In this document: positions 11,184-19,875 of the stretch, piece by piece | Layout of the letters: every line of letters starts with the position of its first letter | Numbering within the stretch: position 1 is the first letter of the stretch | Assembly: GCA_028583685.1 (NCBI GenBank) | Contig: JAMXIF010001178.1 | Span: forward strand, 1,281,697-1,345,696 | Length of the DNA stretch: 64,000 nt | Reading direction: 5' to 3' | DNA from: Petaurus breviceps papuanus | Lineage: Eukaryota > Chordata > Mammalia > Diprotodontia > Petauridae | Position numbers and translations under genes: made by a program | The notes under the pieces: generated by a model | Told to the model about the DNA's origin: nothing | Databases searched by the model: none | Seen by the model: only the letters and a program-made list of their open reading frames with translations

Positions 11184-11348
11184 ATCTAGAGAAGGGGTGG
11201 GGAGCCTGAGGCATTGAAGCTACATGTGAAGCTACATAGGTCCTCAAGTGCAGCTCTGAAGTTTGATTTTGGTCAAAGGCCCACACTTGAGGACCTAGAA
11301 GGTCATATGTAGCCTGGAGGCCACAGTTTCCCCACCCCTCCTCTAGAG
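11184..11348. mobile_element. Palindromic hAT-type MITE with 8-bp target duplication
   Basis: The element at 11192-11340 begins AAGGGGTGGGGAGCC and ends GTTTCCCCACCCCTC, so its ends are inverted copies. The interior is also largely self-complementary: GTCCTCAAGTGCAGC against CACACTTGAGGACC, and GCCTGAGGC against GCCTGGAGGCC. It is flanked by ATCTAGAG (11184-11191) and CTCTAGAG (11341-11348), an 8-bp duplication agreeing at 7 of 8 bases, as hAT transposases make. It codes for nothing. Confidence 0.8.
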
Positions 11349-11399
11349 CCAATAAAGTATATCATGTAGCCAGGCTTAATGCAATGCTCCACATGTATC

Positions 11400-11970
11400 A
11401 GACATAAAACCCAACATATAAATATTTTTTTTTTGCTCATCTAACTGTATCAGGATTAAAAAAAATCATTAAGCTCCCACCTCCAAATATGGTGATCCCT
11501 CAGAGGTGGGGAAGGATATAGGAGGCATAGGGTGCTGAACAATACCTCTCAGGTGCTCTGTGGGACAAATACATCAAACCCATAACACTCAGTGGGCTGC
11601 TTGACTTGTTACTTTATTAATTCTCCTAAGGGATATGTTTTGATATCTGTGAATATTACTAAAAGTGCAAAAACTCCAACCAATCAATTAATTAATTGGT
11701 TATTAGTTCTCACTCTAGTTTATAAAGACTGGAGAAACTTCTTTTGCCACAAGCATTTTATCTTCTCTCAGTCTCAAAACTAAACACATAGGCTTAGAGA
11801 AATATCAATATTGTTAGCCATACAATTTATTTATATTAACTAATAATACAGAAGAAAGAAGAATATTTCAATAATGTATTGGCTGCCAGAAAAGTCAGTT
11901 AGTATTTCCCCCTACCAATAACTGTAATTGTGGACTCTTCTAAAACATTGGAGCCATGGTTCAACAATTC
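11400..11970. other. Unassigned stretch
   Basis: AT-rich, with no recognised gene or repeat. The T-run near 11425 and the A-run near 11460 are short. Confidence 0.4.
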
Positions 11971-12152
11971 AGTTTTTTTGTTTTTTTTTTTTTTGCTTTT
12001 TGGAGGGGGGAAGGTAGGGCAATTGGTTAAGTGACTTACCTAAGGTCACACGACTAGTTTTTTGTGTTAAGTGTCTGAGACCAGATTTGAACTCAGGTCC
12101 TCCTGGCTCCAGGGCCAGGGCTCTATTCATTGTGCCACCTAGCCGCCCCCAG
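11971..12152 (-). repeat. Marsupial tRNA-derived SINE (WSINE/Mar1-like), antisense
   Basis: From a T-run it reads GCTTTTTGGAGGGGGGAAGGTAGGGCAATTGG, AAGTGACTTACCTAAGGTCACACGACTAG, TTTGAACTCAGGTCCTCCTGGCTCC and ATTGTGCCACCTAGCCGCCCC. That is the reverse of a tRNA head (GGGGCGGCTAGGTGGCAC...) with an A-rich tail. CAGTTTTT flanks both sides as a short target duplication. The 71-codon frame across it is spurious. Confidence 0.9.
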
Positions 12153-12540
12153 TTTTTCTTAATATGGCAGTTAAAACCTTTCAAGAATTCTCCTCAGAAT
12201 ATCCCTGTGGTACAGTGGAAAGAAGATCTGAAGAGTTAAATTCAGTTTTCTCAAAATGTCTTTTTACATTTTCTCCAACATGATAGTTAACTTTCCAAGT
12301 GCCTCATAGACTCATTCTCTCATGAAGTTGACTGTAGTCTCCCACAGATTCTTTCTCCATGACAGTTAATTCTCTAAATCCCCTCAGGAAAGATGATCTG
12401 CTAGTCCTCTCTCAGTGTCTCTCTCATGCTCTTTCAGCCATGACAGTTAATTGTTATTTCTCAAATTCTATTCACTCTCTTAGAGATACAATAACCGTAA
12501 CTCAAGTCTCTGTGAGTGAGGTTTTTTAAACCAACGTTAT

Positions 12541-12790
12541 AGTAGCATATAGAATGCTGGGCCTGGAATCAGGAAGACTCATCTTTGTAGCTCAAATCTG
12601 GCCTCAGACACTTATTAGCTGTATGACCCTGGGCAAGTCACTTAACCCTGTATTTGCTTCAGTTTCCTCATGTGAAGAATGAGCTAGAGAAGGCAATGGC
12701 AAACCACTACAGTATCTTTGTCAAGAAAACCCCAAATGGGGTCATGAAGTGTTGGACACAACTGAAAAATGACTGAAAAACAACATCATA
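12541..12790 (+). repeat. Marsupial tRNA-SINE with BovB/RTE-like tail, sense
   Basis: The order is GGGCCTGGAATCAGGAAGACTC (tRNA-like head), AGCTGTATGACCCTGGGCAAGTCACTTAACCC, TGGCAAACCACTACAGTATCTTTGTCAAGAAAACCCCAAATGGGGTCATGAAGTGTTGGACACAACTGAAAAATGACTG. The last part resembles the BovB 3' end (GGGTCGCAAAGAGTCGGACACGACTGA), which implies mobilisation by an RTE LINE. Confidence 0.9.
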
Positions 12791-13119
12791 GGTCATATGG
12801 CCATACTTTTTTTTTTAAAGGAAGAATCATAAAGAAACATCCCTAATGTGAATGGATGCATGAATATATATATATATATATATATTTATAACTTTCCAAA
12901 TGTACACATTCATTATTGTATTTAATAAATACATCCATTCAAAAGTGTTACTGGTTTTGTAAGAACTTTTGTTAACATGCGTTATCCCAATCAGTGGATA
13001 CTAATAGTTCAACTACTATCATGTGAGAAGTCTGTGAAAATTTATGGTTAAAAGGGTCTTCATTCTTGCAAAGGTTGAGAACTGCTGTTGTTCTGGCCTA
13101 GACTGTGTCCTGATTAGGA
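12791..13119. repeat. AT-rich stretch with a (TA)n microsatellite
   Basis: A TA dinucleotide run of about 12 units lies near 12864-12887. The remainder is unassigned and carries no open frame of note. Confidence 0.7.
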
Positions 13120-13245
13120 GTTGGGAAATCTGGTTTTGAGTCCTATCTTTGTCGCTCTCTTTGTAACCTTGGGCAAATCTCTTCCCCTCAATTGGACATT
13201 CATTTCTCCATTTATAAAATGAGGAATTTGGACTCTATGGCTGGA
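13120..13245 (+). repeat. MIR fragment, sense
   Basis: GAGTTGGGAAATCTGGTTTTGAGTCCTATCTTTGTCGC, then TAACCTTGGGCAAATCTCTTCCCCTCAATTGG, then CCATTTATAAAATGAGGAATTTGGAC, is a MIR core in sense. Confidence 0.75.
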
Positions 13246-13261
13246 AATGATATGAACTCTT

Positions 13262-13365
13262 TTCTTCTCCAACTTTTTCTTCCCTTGCCCCTCGCCCCTT
13301 GCCTCTTCCCCCTTGTCCCTTTCCCTTTCTCCCTTGCCCCTTGCCCCTTCCCTTCCGTTCCTTTG
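13262..13365. repeat. C-rich minisatellite (CCCCTTGCCCCTT-type)
   Basis: About 100 bases consist of CCCTTGCCCCTCGCCCCTTGCC...TTCCCTTTCTCCC-type units of 7-12 bases. The other strand is a run of GGG tracts. The 61-68-codon frames seen on both strands here are low-complexity and not genes. Confidence 0.85.
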
Positions 13366-14754
13366 TTAGAAAGGCCTGAGAAAACATAGGCCCCCAAAGA
13401 ATGCTCTGAAGTTTGAAAATTCCAATTAAAAAAAATTGCAACTGATTGACATTAGGTGCTCTTTGAGGGAGGAAAAATGATTTGGTGTAAAGAAATAATT
13501 ATTAATCAAATTGAAAAACTTTATGCTAGTGACTTCCCCTGCTCACAATTCCTTATTACTGTGGAGTCCTTCAAAACACCTTCTATGCTCCTGATGGTTA
13601 TATTTTGACTAAGAAAGCTACAGCAGAGCTCTTTGATTTCCAAAAAAATATAGCACCAGTATTATATTAAGGGTCATTTTTAGGAGACTATGTAGTTGTT
13701 TTTAGACTAGAGATCATTCAATATATGCTATCAGGTGGGGTGGGAAGAGTGGCTATGTGAAACAAGAAAAAGAAGAGACGAAATGCTGTAATTGATCACT
13801 TTAGATTCTTGGATGGATGGAAGAAAAATAGTTATGAATGGAATACAGTACACTGAACCACATTTGTCTTAAGGAGATCATACTCCAAATCTGAGTGGGT
13901 AGGTGGCATAAATAAATGGGTCCTTAGGCTGTGCAGAATTATGTGGGTGTCAACAAGTGATTAAAAATGAAAAGGCCAGATACGGAGAATGCCTGCCATC
14001 TGGAAACAGAAGAGTCTATTTCACTCCTGAAATCTAGGAAACAGAGAGTGGATAACCCCAAACTGAGGTGTTTTCTCCTTCAGGTTGCTCATCAATTTTC
14101 TGTAGACATTTGAGGCTCTCAATGCAAGATATCTCTTTTGTGTCAAATTCTGGCTCATAGGTGGGGAGGCCATAAATGGCATTAAAATATTTGATTTAAT
14201 CTTATACTTAGTGATTTTATCTTATACTTAGTGATAATACTAAAAAAGGTAGAAGCTGACAATCTATTTCAACCAGGATGGCACCCCCCTTCCCTAAAGT
14301 GTCCAGAGGAGAATAGATGGCTTCTCCATCCTGGTCTTTCTGGACATCCCAAGTATTCACCTATTCTTGACTAACAATAATAGCTGAGCTACAAAAATTT
14401 AAGAGCAATATTTTTAATCAATGTTGCCATACTAGACATTCATAACCTTTGAGCTACTTACATGGAATGAGTAGACACCTAGTAGACATGTGAGAAGAGA
14501 AAAAAATACATACCATCCCCATTATCCTCTCTACTATAAGAACTTTCCTGAAGCTGCTTTTGGGAAGTCTATAGAGATGAGTCTGCATCCCAATACTTTG
14601 ATTACAAAAAAAAAAAATCAATCATTTTATCAACGTATGCAGTAGTTTCACCAAATACTGAATGTGAAAGAATAATAGCAGGATAGAAACTAGTCCTAAG
14701 AACATTTTTGAGCTCTAATTAACTTATAGATCAAAATGAAAGGATGATTATAAC
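13366..14754. other. Unassigned stretch
   Basis: No gene, RNA or named repeat was recognised in 1.4 kb. A 20-base unit, CTTATACTTAGTGATTTTAT, is present in tandem (second copy imperfect at its end) at about 14200-14237. There are no long open frames. Confidence 0.45.
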
Positions 14755-14935
14755 AACAATGATGAGAAATACATAAAGCTTTAGTGTTTATAAAAAATCA
14801 TCCCTCACGGCAGACCTACGAAGTAAGTAGTGCTAAAATAATTATCTTCATTTTATGAATGAAGGGACTTTGGGCAAGTCATTTAACTTCTCCAGTTTTC
14901 TGTCACATAGCTGGTAAAAACTTTGGAGATGTGAG
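14755..14935 (-). repeat. Possible decayed CORE-SINE
   Basis: ACATAAAGCTTTAGTGTTTATAAAAAATCATCCCTCACGGCAGACCTACGAAGTAAGTAGTGC, then TTATCTTCATTTTATGAATGAAGGG, loosely follows the THER1/MIR3 body in reverse. The match is weak. Confidence 0.45.
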
Positions 14936-15049
14936 TTGAATGTAAATTTATTGTATTTAAATTCAATATCATTTCCAGTTATAACACACTTCCTTTTCCC
15001 CCTCCATTATTTATTTAACATTTTAAAAATTTTGGGAACTCAAAGAAAA

Positions 15050-15520
15050 AAGAAGACCTCTATGTACAAAAAATATTTATAGCAACTCTTTTTATGGTGG
15101 CAGAGAATTGTAAATTGAGGGGATGCCCATCAATTGGGTAATAGATGAAGAGGTTGTGGTATATGATTGTGATGGTGTACTATTGTATAAGAAATGTCAT
15201 GGAGAATGGCTTCAGAAAAACCTTGGAATGACTATATGAATTGATGCAGAGTGGAGTGAGCAGAAACCAGAGATCATTGTACACAGTTACAGCAATATTG
15301 TAATGATGATCAACTATGAAAGACTTAGTCATTTTGGTCAATACAATGATCCAAGGGCCTCATAATGAAAAATGCCATACACCTCCAGAGAGAGAACTGA
15401 TGAACTCTGAGTACAAATTGAAGTATATATATATTTTTTACTTTCCTTATTTTTCTTATCTTTGCAACATGGCTAATATGGAAATGTTTTGCAAGATGTC
15501 ATACATATAATTAATATCAT
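15050..15520 (+). repeat. L1 3' end, sense (ORF2 C-terminus plus 3'UTR)
   Basis: It reads AAATATTTATAGCAACTCTTTTTATGGTGGCAGAGAATTG, GATGCCCATCAATTGGGTAATAGATGAAG, TTGATGCAGAGTGGAGTGAGCAGAAACCAG, then the 3'UTR block CATACACCTCCAGAGAGAGAACTGATGAACTCTGAGT and CAACATGGCTAATATGGAAATG. It is a 5'-truncated insertion. It overlaps in family coordinates with the antisense L1 starting at about 15530, so the two are separate events. Confidence 0.9.
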
Positions 15521-15529
15521 ATTGTTTGC

Positions 15530-18283
15530 CTTCTGCTGCTCATCATTTTTGATAGCATCATAGTATTCCATTACATTCATATATAACAACTTGTTCATCC
15601 ATTCCCCAATTGATGAGCATCCCTTCAATTTCCAATTCTTTCCTACCATAAAGAGTTGCTATAAATATTTTTGTACATATAGGTCTTTTTCCTTTTTTAA
15701 ATCTCTGTAGGAAAAGACCTAGTAATGGTATTAATGGGTCAAAGGGCATGCTCAGTTTCATAGTCCTTTGGACATAGTTATAAATTATTCTCCAGAATGG
15801 TTGGATTAGTTTTCAACTCCACCAACAATGCATTAGTTTCTTTGTTTTTCCATATTCTCTCCAGTATTTGCCATTTTCCTTTTCTGTCATGTTAACCAAT
15901 TTGATAGGTGTGAGGTAGGAGGTACCTCAGGGGTGTTTTAATTTTCATTTCTCTAATAAACAGTGTTTTGGAGTATTTTTATATGACTATAGATTGCTTT
16001 GATTTCTTCTTGTGAAAACTGCCTGCTCATATCCTTTGACCATTTATCAATTAGGGAATGGTTCTTATTTTTATAAACTTGATTCAATTTCATATATTTG
16101 TGAAATAAGGCCCTTTTCATGAAATTTGAGGTAAATCTACCTCCTCCTCATTTTCTTGCTTTCTTCTAATTCTGGCTGTATTAGTTTTGTTTGTACAACT
16201 TCCTTTTAATTTCACATAATCAAATTATGCATTTTATATCCCATAATGATCTCTATATCTTGTTTAAATTCTTTCCTTATCTATAAATCTGACAGGTAAA
16301 ATATTCCATACTGTCTTAATTTGCTTGTAATATCCCTTTTATATCTAAACCATGTGACCATTTTAGTCTCATCTCAGTCAATATACAATGTGAGATGTTG
16401 GTTTATACCTAGTTTTTGCCAAACTGCATGCTAGTTTGCTCAGAATAAATAGTGATTTCTTGTCCCCAAATTTTACATCTTTGTCAAACACTAGATCATT
16501 ATGGTAATTTACTGCTGTGTATTGTATTGTATACCTAATATATTCCACTGATCTGCCAATGTATTTCTTAGCTAGTACCAGATTGTTTTGATGATTACTC
16601 CTTTGTAATACAGTTTGAGATCTGGCACTGCTAAACTACCTTCATTCACATTTTTTTTTATTGATTCCTTTGATTTTCTTGACCTTTTGTTCTTCTAGAT
16701 GAATTTTGTTTTTATATATTCAAGCTCTATAAAATACTTTTTTTTTTGGAAATTTAATCAGTATGGCACTGAATAAATAAATTAATTTAGGTAGAATTAT
16801 TTTTATTATATTGGCTCAGCTTACACATGAGCAATTGATATTTTCACAATTGTTTAGATATGACTTTATTTTTATGAAAAGTGCTTTGTAATTATGTTCA
16901 TATAGTTCCTGAGTTTGTCTTGGCAGGTAGGCTCTCAAGTATTCTATATTGTCTGAAGTTATTTTAAATGGAATTTATCTTTCTATTTCTTCCTGTTGGA
17001 CTTTATTGTTAATATATACAAATGCTAATGATTTATTTGGATTTATTTTATAAACTTCAACTTTGCTGATGTTAATTATTTCACCCAGTTTTTAGTTAGT
17101 TTGCTAGGATTACCTAAGTATACCATCCTATCTGCAAAGAATGATAGTTCTTTTTCTTCATTGCCTATTTGGATTCCTTCAATTTCTTTTCTTGTTATAG
17201 CTAACATTTCTAGAACAATACTAAGTAATAGTGCTGATAATGGGCATCCTTGCTTCATCTCTGATCTTGTTGGGAATGCTTCTGGCTTATCCCCATTACA
17301 GATAATGCTTGCTGATGGTTTTAAATAAATATTACTTATCATTTTAAGGAAATGCCTATTTATTCCTATGCTTTCTAGTTTTTTTTTTTAAATAGGAATG
17401 AGTGTTGTATTTTGTGAAAAGCTTTTACTCTATCTATTAAGATAATCATATACTTTTGTTGCTTTTATTATTGGTATGATCAATTATGCTGATAGTTTTC
17501 CTAATATTGAACCATCCCTGCATTCCTGGTATAAATCCACCTAGTCATCATGTATGATGTCTGTGGTATATTGTTATAATCTTGTTAGTCTTTTATTTAA
17601 GATTTTTGCATCAATATTCATTAGGGAAATTGATCTGTGATTTTCTTTCTCTCTTTTTCCTCTTCCTGGTTTAGGTATTAGCAGTAGAAGTTTGGTAGGA
17701 CGCTGTCTTTGCCTATTTTTTTTAATAGTTTACATAATATTGGAAGCAATTGTACTTTAAATGTTTGGTTGAATTCACTTGTGAGTCCATTTGGTTTTGG
17801 GAATTTTTTCTTAGGGAGCTCATTGATGGCTTGTTTAATTTCTTTTTCTGAGATAAGATTATTTAAGTATTCTTTTTCTCTTCAGTTAATCTAGGCAATT
17901 TATATTTTTGCAAACACTCATTTATTTCACTTAGACTGTTAGATTTATTGGGATATAATTGAGCAAAGTAGCTCCTAATTATTGCTTTAATTCTATCTTC
18001 ATTGGTGGGAAATTTGCCCTTTTAATTTTTGATATTGGCAATTTTTTTCTCCTTTAAAAATCAAATTAATCAATGCTTTTTAAAAATTGTTTTCCCTCCA
18101 TAAAATAAGCTCTCTTATTTTTGATTTTATTAATCTTTCCTTTGATTTTCAGGATTTCCAATTTGTTGTGTAATTGGGGATTTTAATTTGTTCTTTTCCT
18201 AGGGTTTTTTTTGGCATTGCATGCTCAATTCATTGTCTGCTTTTTCTCTATTTTTATTGATGTAAACATTTAGAAATATAAAA
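15530..18283 (-). repeat. Nearly full-length L1, antisense: ORF2 C-terminus and RT half
   Basis: At 15558-15761 the minus strand encodes MPFDPLIPLLG ... KIFIATLY (human L1: IPFDPAIPLLG ... MFIAALF). At 17076-17342 it encodes the RT core EAFPTRSEMKQGCPLSALL and ELSFFADRMVYL (human: [30 protein letters not shown]). The frame is cut repeatedly by stops and shifts, and the catalytic FADD reads FADR, so the LINE is dead. Its 5' half resumes at 24699 after the nested SINE and retrovirus. Confidence 0.92.
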
Positions 18284-18296
18284 TTTTCCCCACGTA
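18284..18296 (+). repeat. Target-site duplication of the SINE, left copy
   Basis: TTTTCCCCACGTA here is repeated exactly at 24686-24698. Between the copies lie the SINE and the retrovirus inside it. Directly joined L1 sequence on both sides reads through one copy, as expected from target-primed reverse transcription. Confidence 0.85.
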
Positions 18297-18321
18297 AAAA
18301 AAAGGGGGGGCTCCAAGTGGC
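18297..18321 (+). repeat. tRNA-derived SINE, head segment
   Basis: After an A-run, GGGGGGGCTCCAAGTGGC is the 5' end of a marsupial tRNA-SINE (consensus-like GGGGCAGCTAGGTGGC). The SINE is split by the retrovirus; its last five bases GTGGC (18317-18321) recur at 24542-24546 as the proviral target duplication. The rest of the SINE follows there. Confidence 0.75.
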
Positions 18322-18425
18322 TGTAAGGGTTATGGGATTTAAAGATCTTCCATGCCCCATGGACGTGCTGACATAGCAGGAAGGGGCAGAGGTATAGGCA
18401 TTGTGAATATGGCATTGCTGATACA
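18322..18425 (+). repeat. ERV 5' terminal repeat (short)
   Basis: These 104 bases share their start (TGTAAGGGTTATGGGATTTA) and end (TATGGCATTGCTGATACA-type) with the 646-base 3' LTR. Over the shared bases I see about one substitution. Its boundaries are fixed by the GTGGC duplication on the outside and the primer-binding site inside. Confidence 0.88.
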
Positions 18426-18427
18426 TT

Positions 18428-18445
18428 TGGCGATGAGGATGGGAT
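18428..18445 (+). other. Retroviral primer-binding site, tRNA-Ser(GCU)
   Basis: The 18 bases TGGCGATGAGGATGGGAT begin two bases after the terminal repeat. From memory, the complement of the 3' end of mammalian tRNA-Ser(GCU), with CCA, is TGGCGACGAGGATGGGAT, agreeing at 17 of 18 positions. No other tRNA I can recall fits as well. tRNA-Ser primers are known for HERV-S, a class III family; HERV-L and MuERV-L use tRNA-Leu. Confidence 0.8.
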
Positions 18446-19875
18446 CACAAAATGTCAGGCCTCTATTTGGAAGCAGTGGGGCTTTAGAGGGAGAAATGGC
18501 TATTCCAGGTTGGGAGGATTTGCCTTATTCCTCTCTAGCCAGAGAATGGGCTAAAAGCACAGGGCCCTGTGAAAACTGGGAACCAAGGCTAAAAGAGGGA
18601 GAACCTGGAGATTTGGAAAGATGTTTGAAAGCAATACCCATAGAACCAGGCAAAGAACTGGCAGGAGTGTGCAGGAGAGGCTGGGTGCTGCTAACAAGTT
18701 ATCGCCTTATGTGTAAAAGTAGGGATAAGCTGCTGAAGGAAAGAGCTAGGATGGCTAGGGAGTCAGCTGGTTTGCCTGAGGATTCTTCTGTGTCACAGCA
18801 CTCAGAAGAGCAAACTGGAGGGACTCATGTGGTCCAGGAGCAAGCTACTGTTCATGTAGCTAAAAAGAAGCAAAAAACTAGCAGAAGGAATGTGCATGCA
18901 GCTTTTGTACAGGCTGGGCAGAGTTGCCCTGACAGCTTCCAGGAGAATGTGTGTGAGGAGAATGGAACAAGGTTAGATGAGGAGTCTCCTAATGTAGAAG
19001 CTCTCCCCATACGAAGAAGAAGGCAGGAGAACCACCGAGGCAAAACAGAGTCCAGGGAGATAATTGAGGATTTCACTCAACAGGAGATCACTGATATATT
19101 GAGTAGATTTACCCAAAGAATGGGGGAGTCTTTAGTGTCTTGGATAGTAAGAATCACTGATGAAGGTGCCGGAGGAATAACACTGGACAATGAGGACTGT
19201 TTAAAATTCATAAGTATCAGTCAGAATCCTTTTGTACACCAGGCTTTTAGGGATCACCATATGCAAGGAGGAAATAACAAAACTAATCTCCTAGCTTTAG
19301 CTGCAGAAGGATGCAAAAAGCAATATCCGACTGAATCTATGTGGCCTAGGGGAGACAGACCCTGGTACTCACTTAGAGACTGTATGAGAAAGCTAAAGGA
19401 GGAGGTAATGAAAACTGCTATCCTGATTGGAGATGCAAATGCATATTATGATACCCCCCTAGGAGTTCCTCATAGAAATATCATAGTGAAGACGGCTCCT
19501 CCTGCATATAAGCACCTAATTCTGACTCTTTTAATTGGAGAAATAGGGCACCCTCTTTCAGAGGTGCTGGATAAGATTTCACAATTAAGCGATTTAGGGG
19601 AATGGGAAAAAGACAAATTGCCTCGAGAGAGAAGAGTAAACAGCCAGAGGATTCAGAGACAAAATAGACCCACAAGAAGGGAACTGTTTACTGCTTTATT
19701 AAGAGCAGGGGTGGACTTTAGAAGAATAGATGGTATTCCAACTGAAGAGCTGCATAAGCTGTACCAAGAAAAGGTACTTAGCATTAGAATGAACAGGGAA
19801 GCAGGAACCGCCCCCGCAGGTATTTCTGAATCTGAATCTTTGTATCCAAGTTTGCCCCACCTTCAGGGGGAATAG
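18433..19875 (+). CDS. gag: ERV-L-type Gag polyprotein (fossil retroviral gene)
   Basis: The frame is open from inside the 5' terminal repeat (18352). I place the start at one of two ATGs, 18433 or 18439, which overlap the primer-binding site; from 18439 it begins MGSQNV, a possible N-myristoylation signal of matrix proteins. The N-terminal third is charged and variable-looking (about residues 100-230, KKKQKTSRR and RRRRQEN). The C-terminal half holds the class III capsid signature: ILSRFTQRMGESLVSWIVR, then DEGAGGITLDNED, and near the end RRELFTALLRAGVDF and GIPTEELHKLY. It would form the internal virion shell. The gene looks whole at roughly 480 codons. A host-domesticated Gag is the alternative, but intact neighbours and LTRs make a plain provirus far likelier. 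Confidence 0.9.
   Translation: MRMGSQNVRPLFGSSGALEGEMAIPGWEDLPYSSLAREWAKSTGPCENWEPRLKEGEPGDLERCLKAIPIEPGKELAGVCRRGWVLLTSYRLMCKSRDKLLKERARMARESAGLPEDSSVSQHSEEQTGGTHVVQEQATVHVAKKKQKTSRRNVHAAFVQAGQSCPDSFQENVCEENGTRLDEESPNVEALPIRRRRQENHRGKTESREIIEDFTQQEITDILSRFTQRMGESLVSWIVRITDEGAGGITLDNEDCLKFISISQNPFVHQAFRDHHMQGGNNKTNLLALAAEGCKKQYPTESMWPRGDRPWYSLRDCMRKLKEEVMKTAILIGDANAYYDTPLGVPHRNIIVKTAPPAYKHLILTLLIGEIGHPLSEVLDKISQLSDLGEWEKDKLPRERRVNSQRIQRQNRPTRRELFTALLRAGVDFRRIDGIPTEELHKLYQEKVLSIRMNREAGTAPAGISESESLYPSLPHLQGE

Noticed and set aside
15050-15700. Inverted L1 pair suggesting a single twin-primed insertion
   Set aside because: The sense and antisense pieces overlap in family coordinates (both contain the ORF2 C-terminal stretch), whereas twin priming gives adjoining, non-overlapping pieces.
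18352-18432. Gag start at the first ATG of the open frame (18352)
   Set aside because: That ATG lies inside the 5' terminal repeat, upstream of the primer-binding site; a start at 18433 or 18439 is more plausible for a gag gene.
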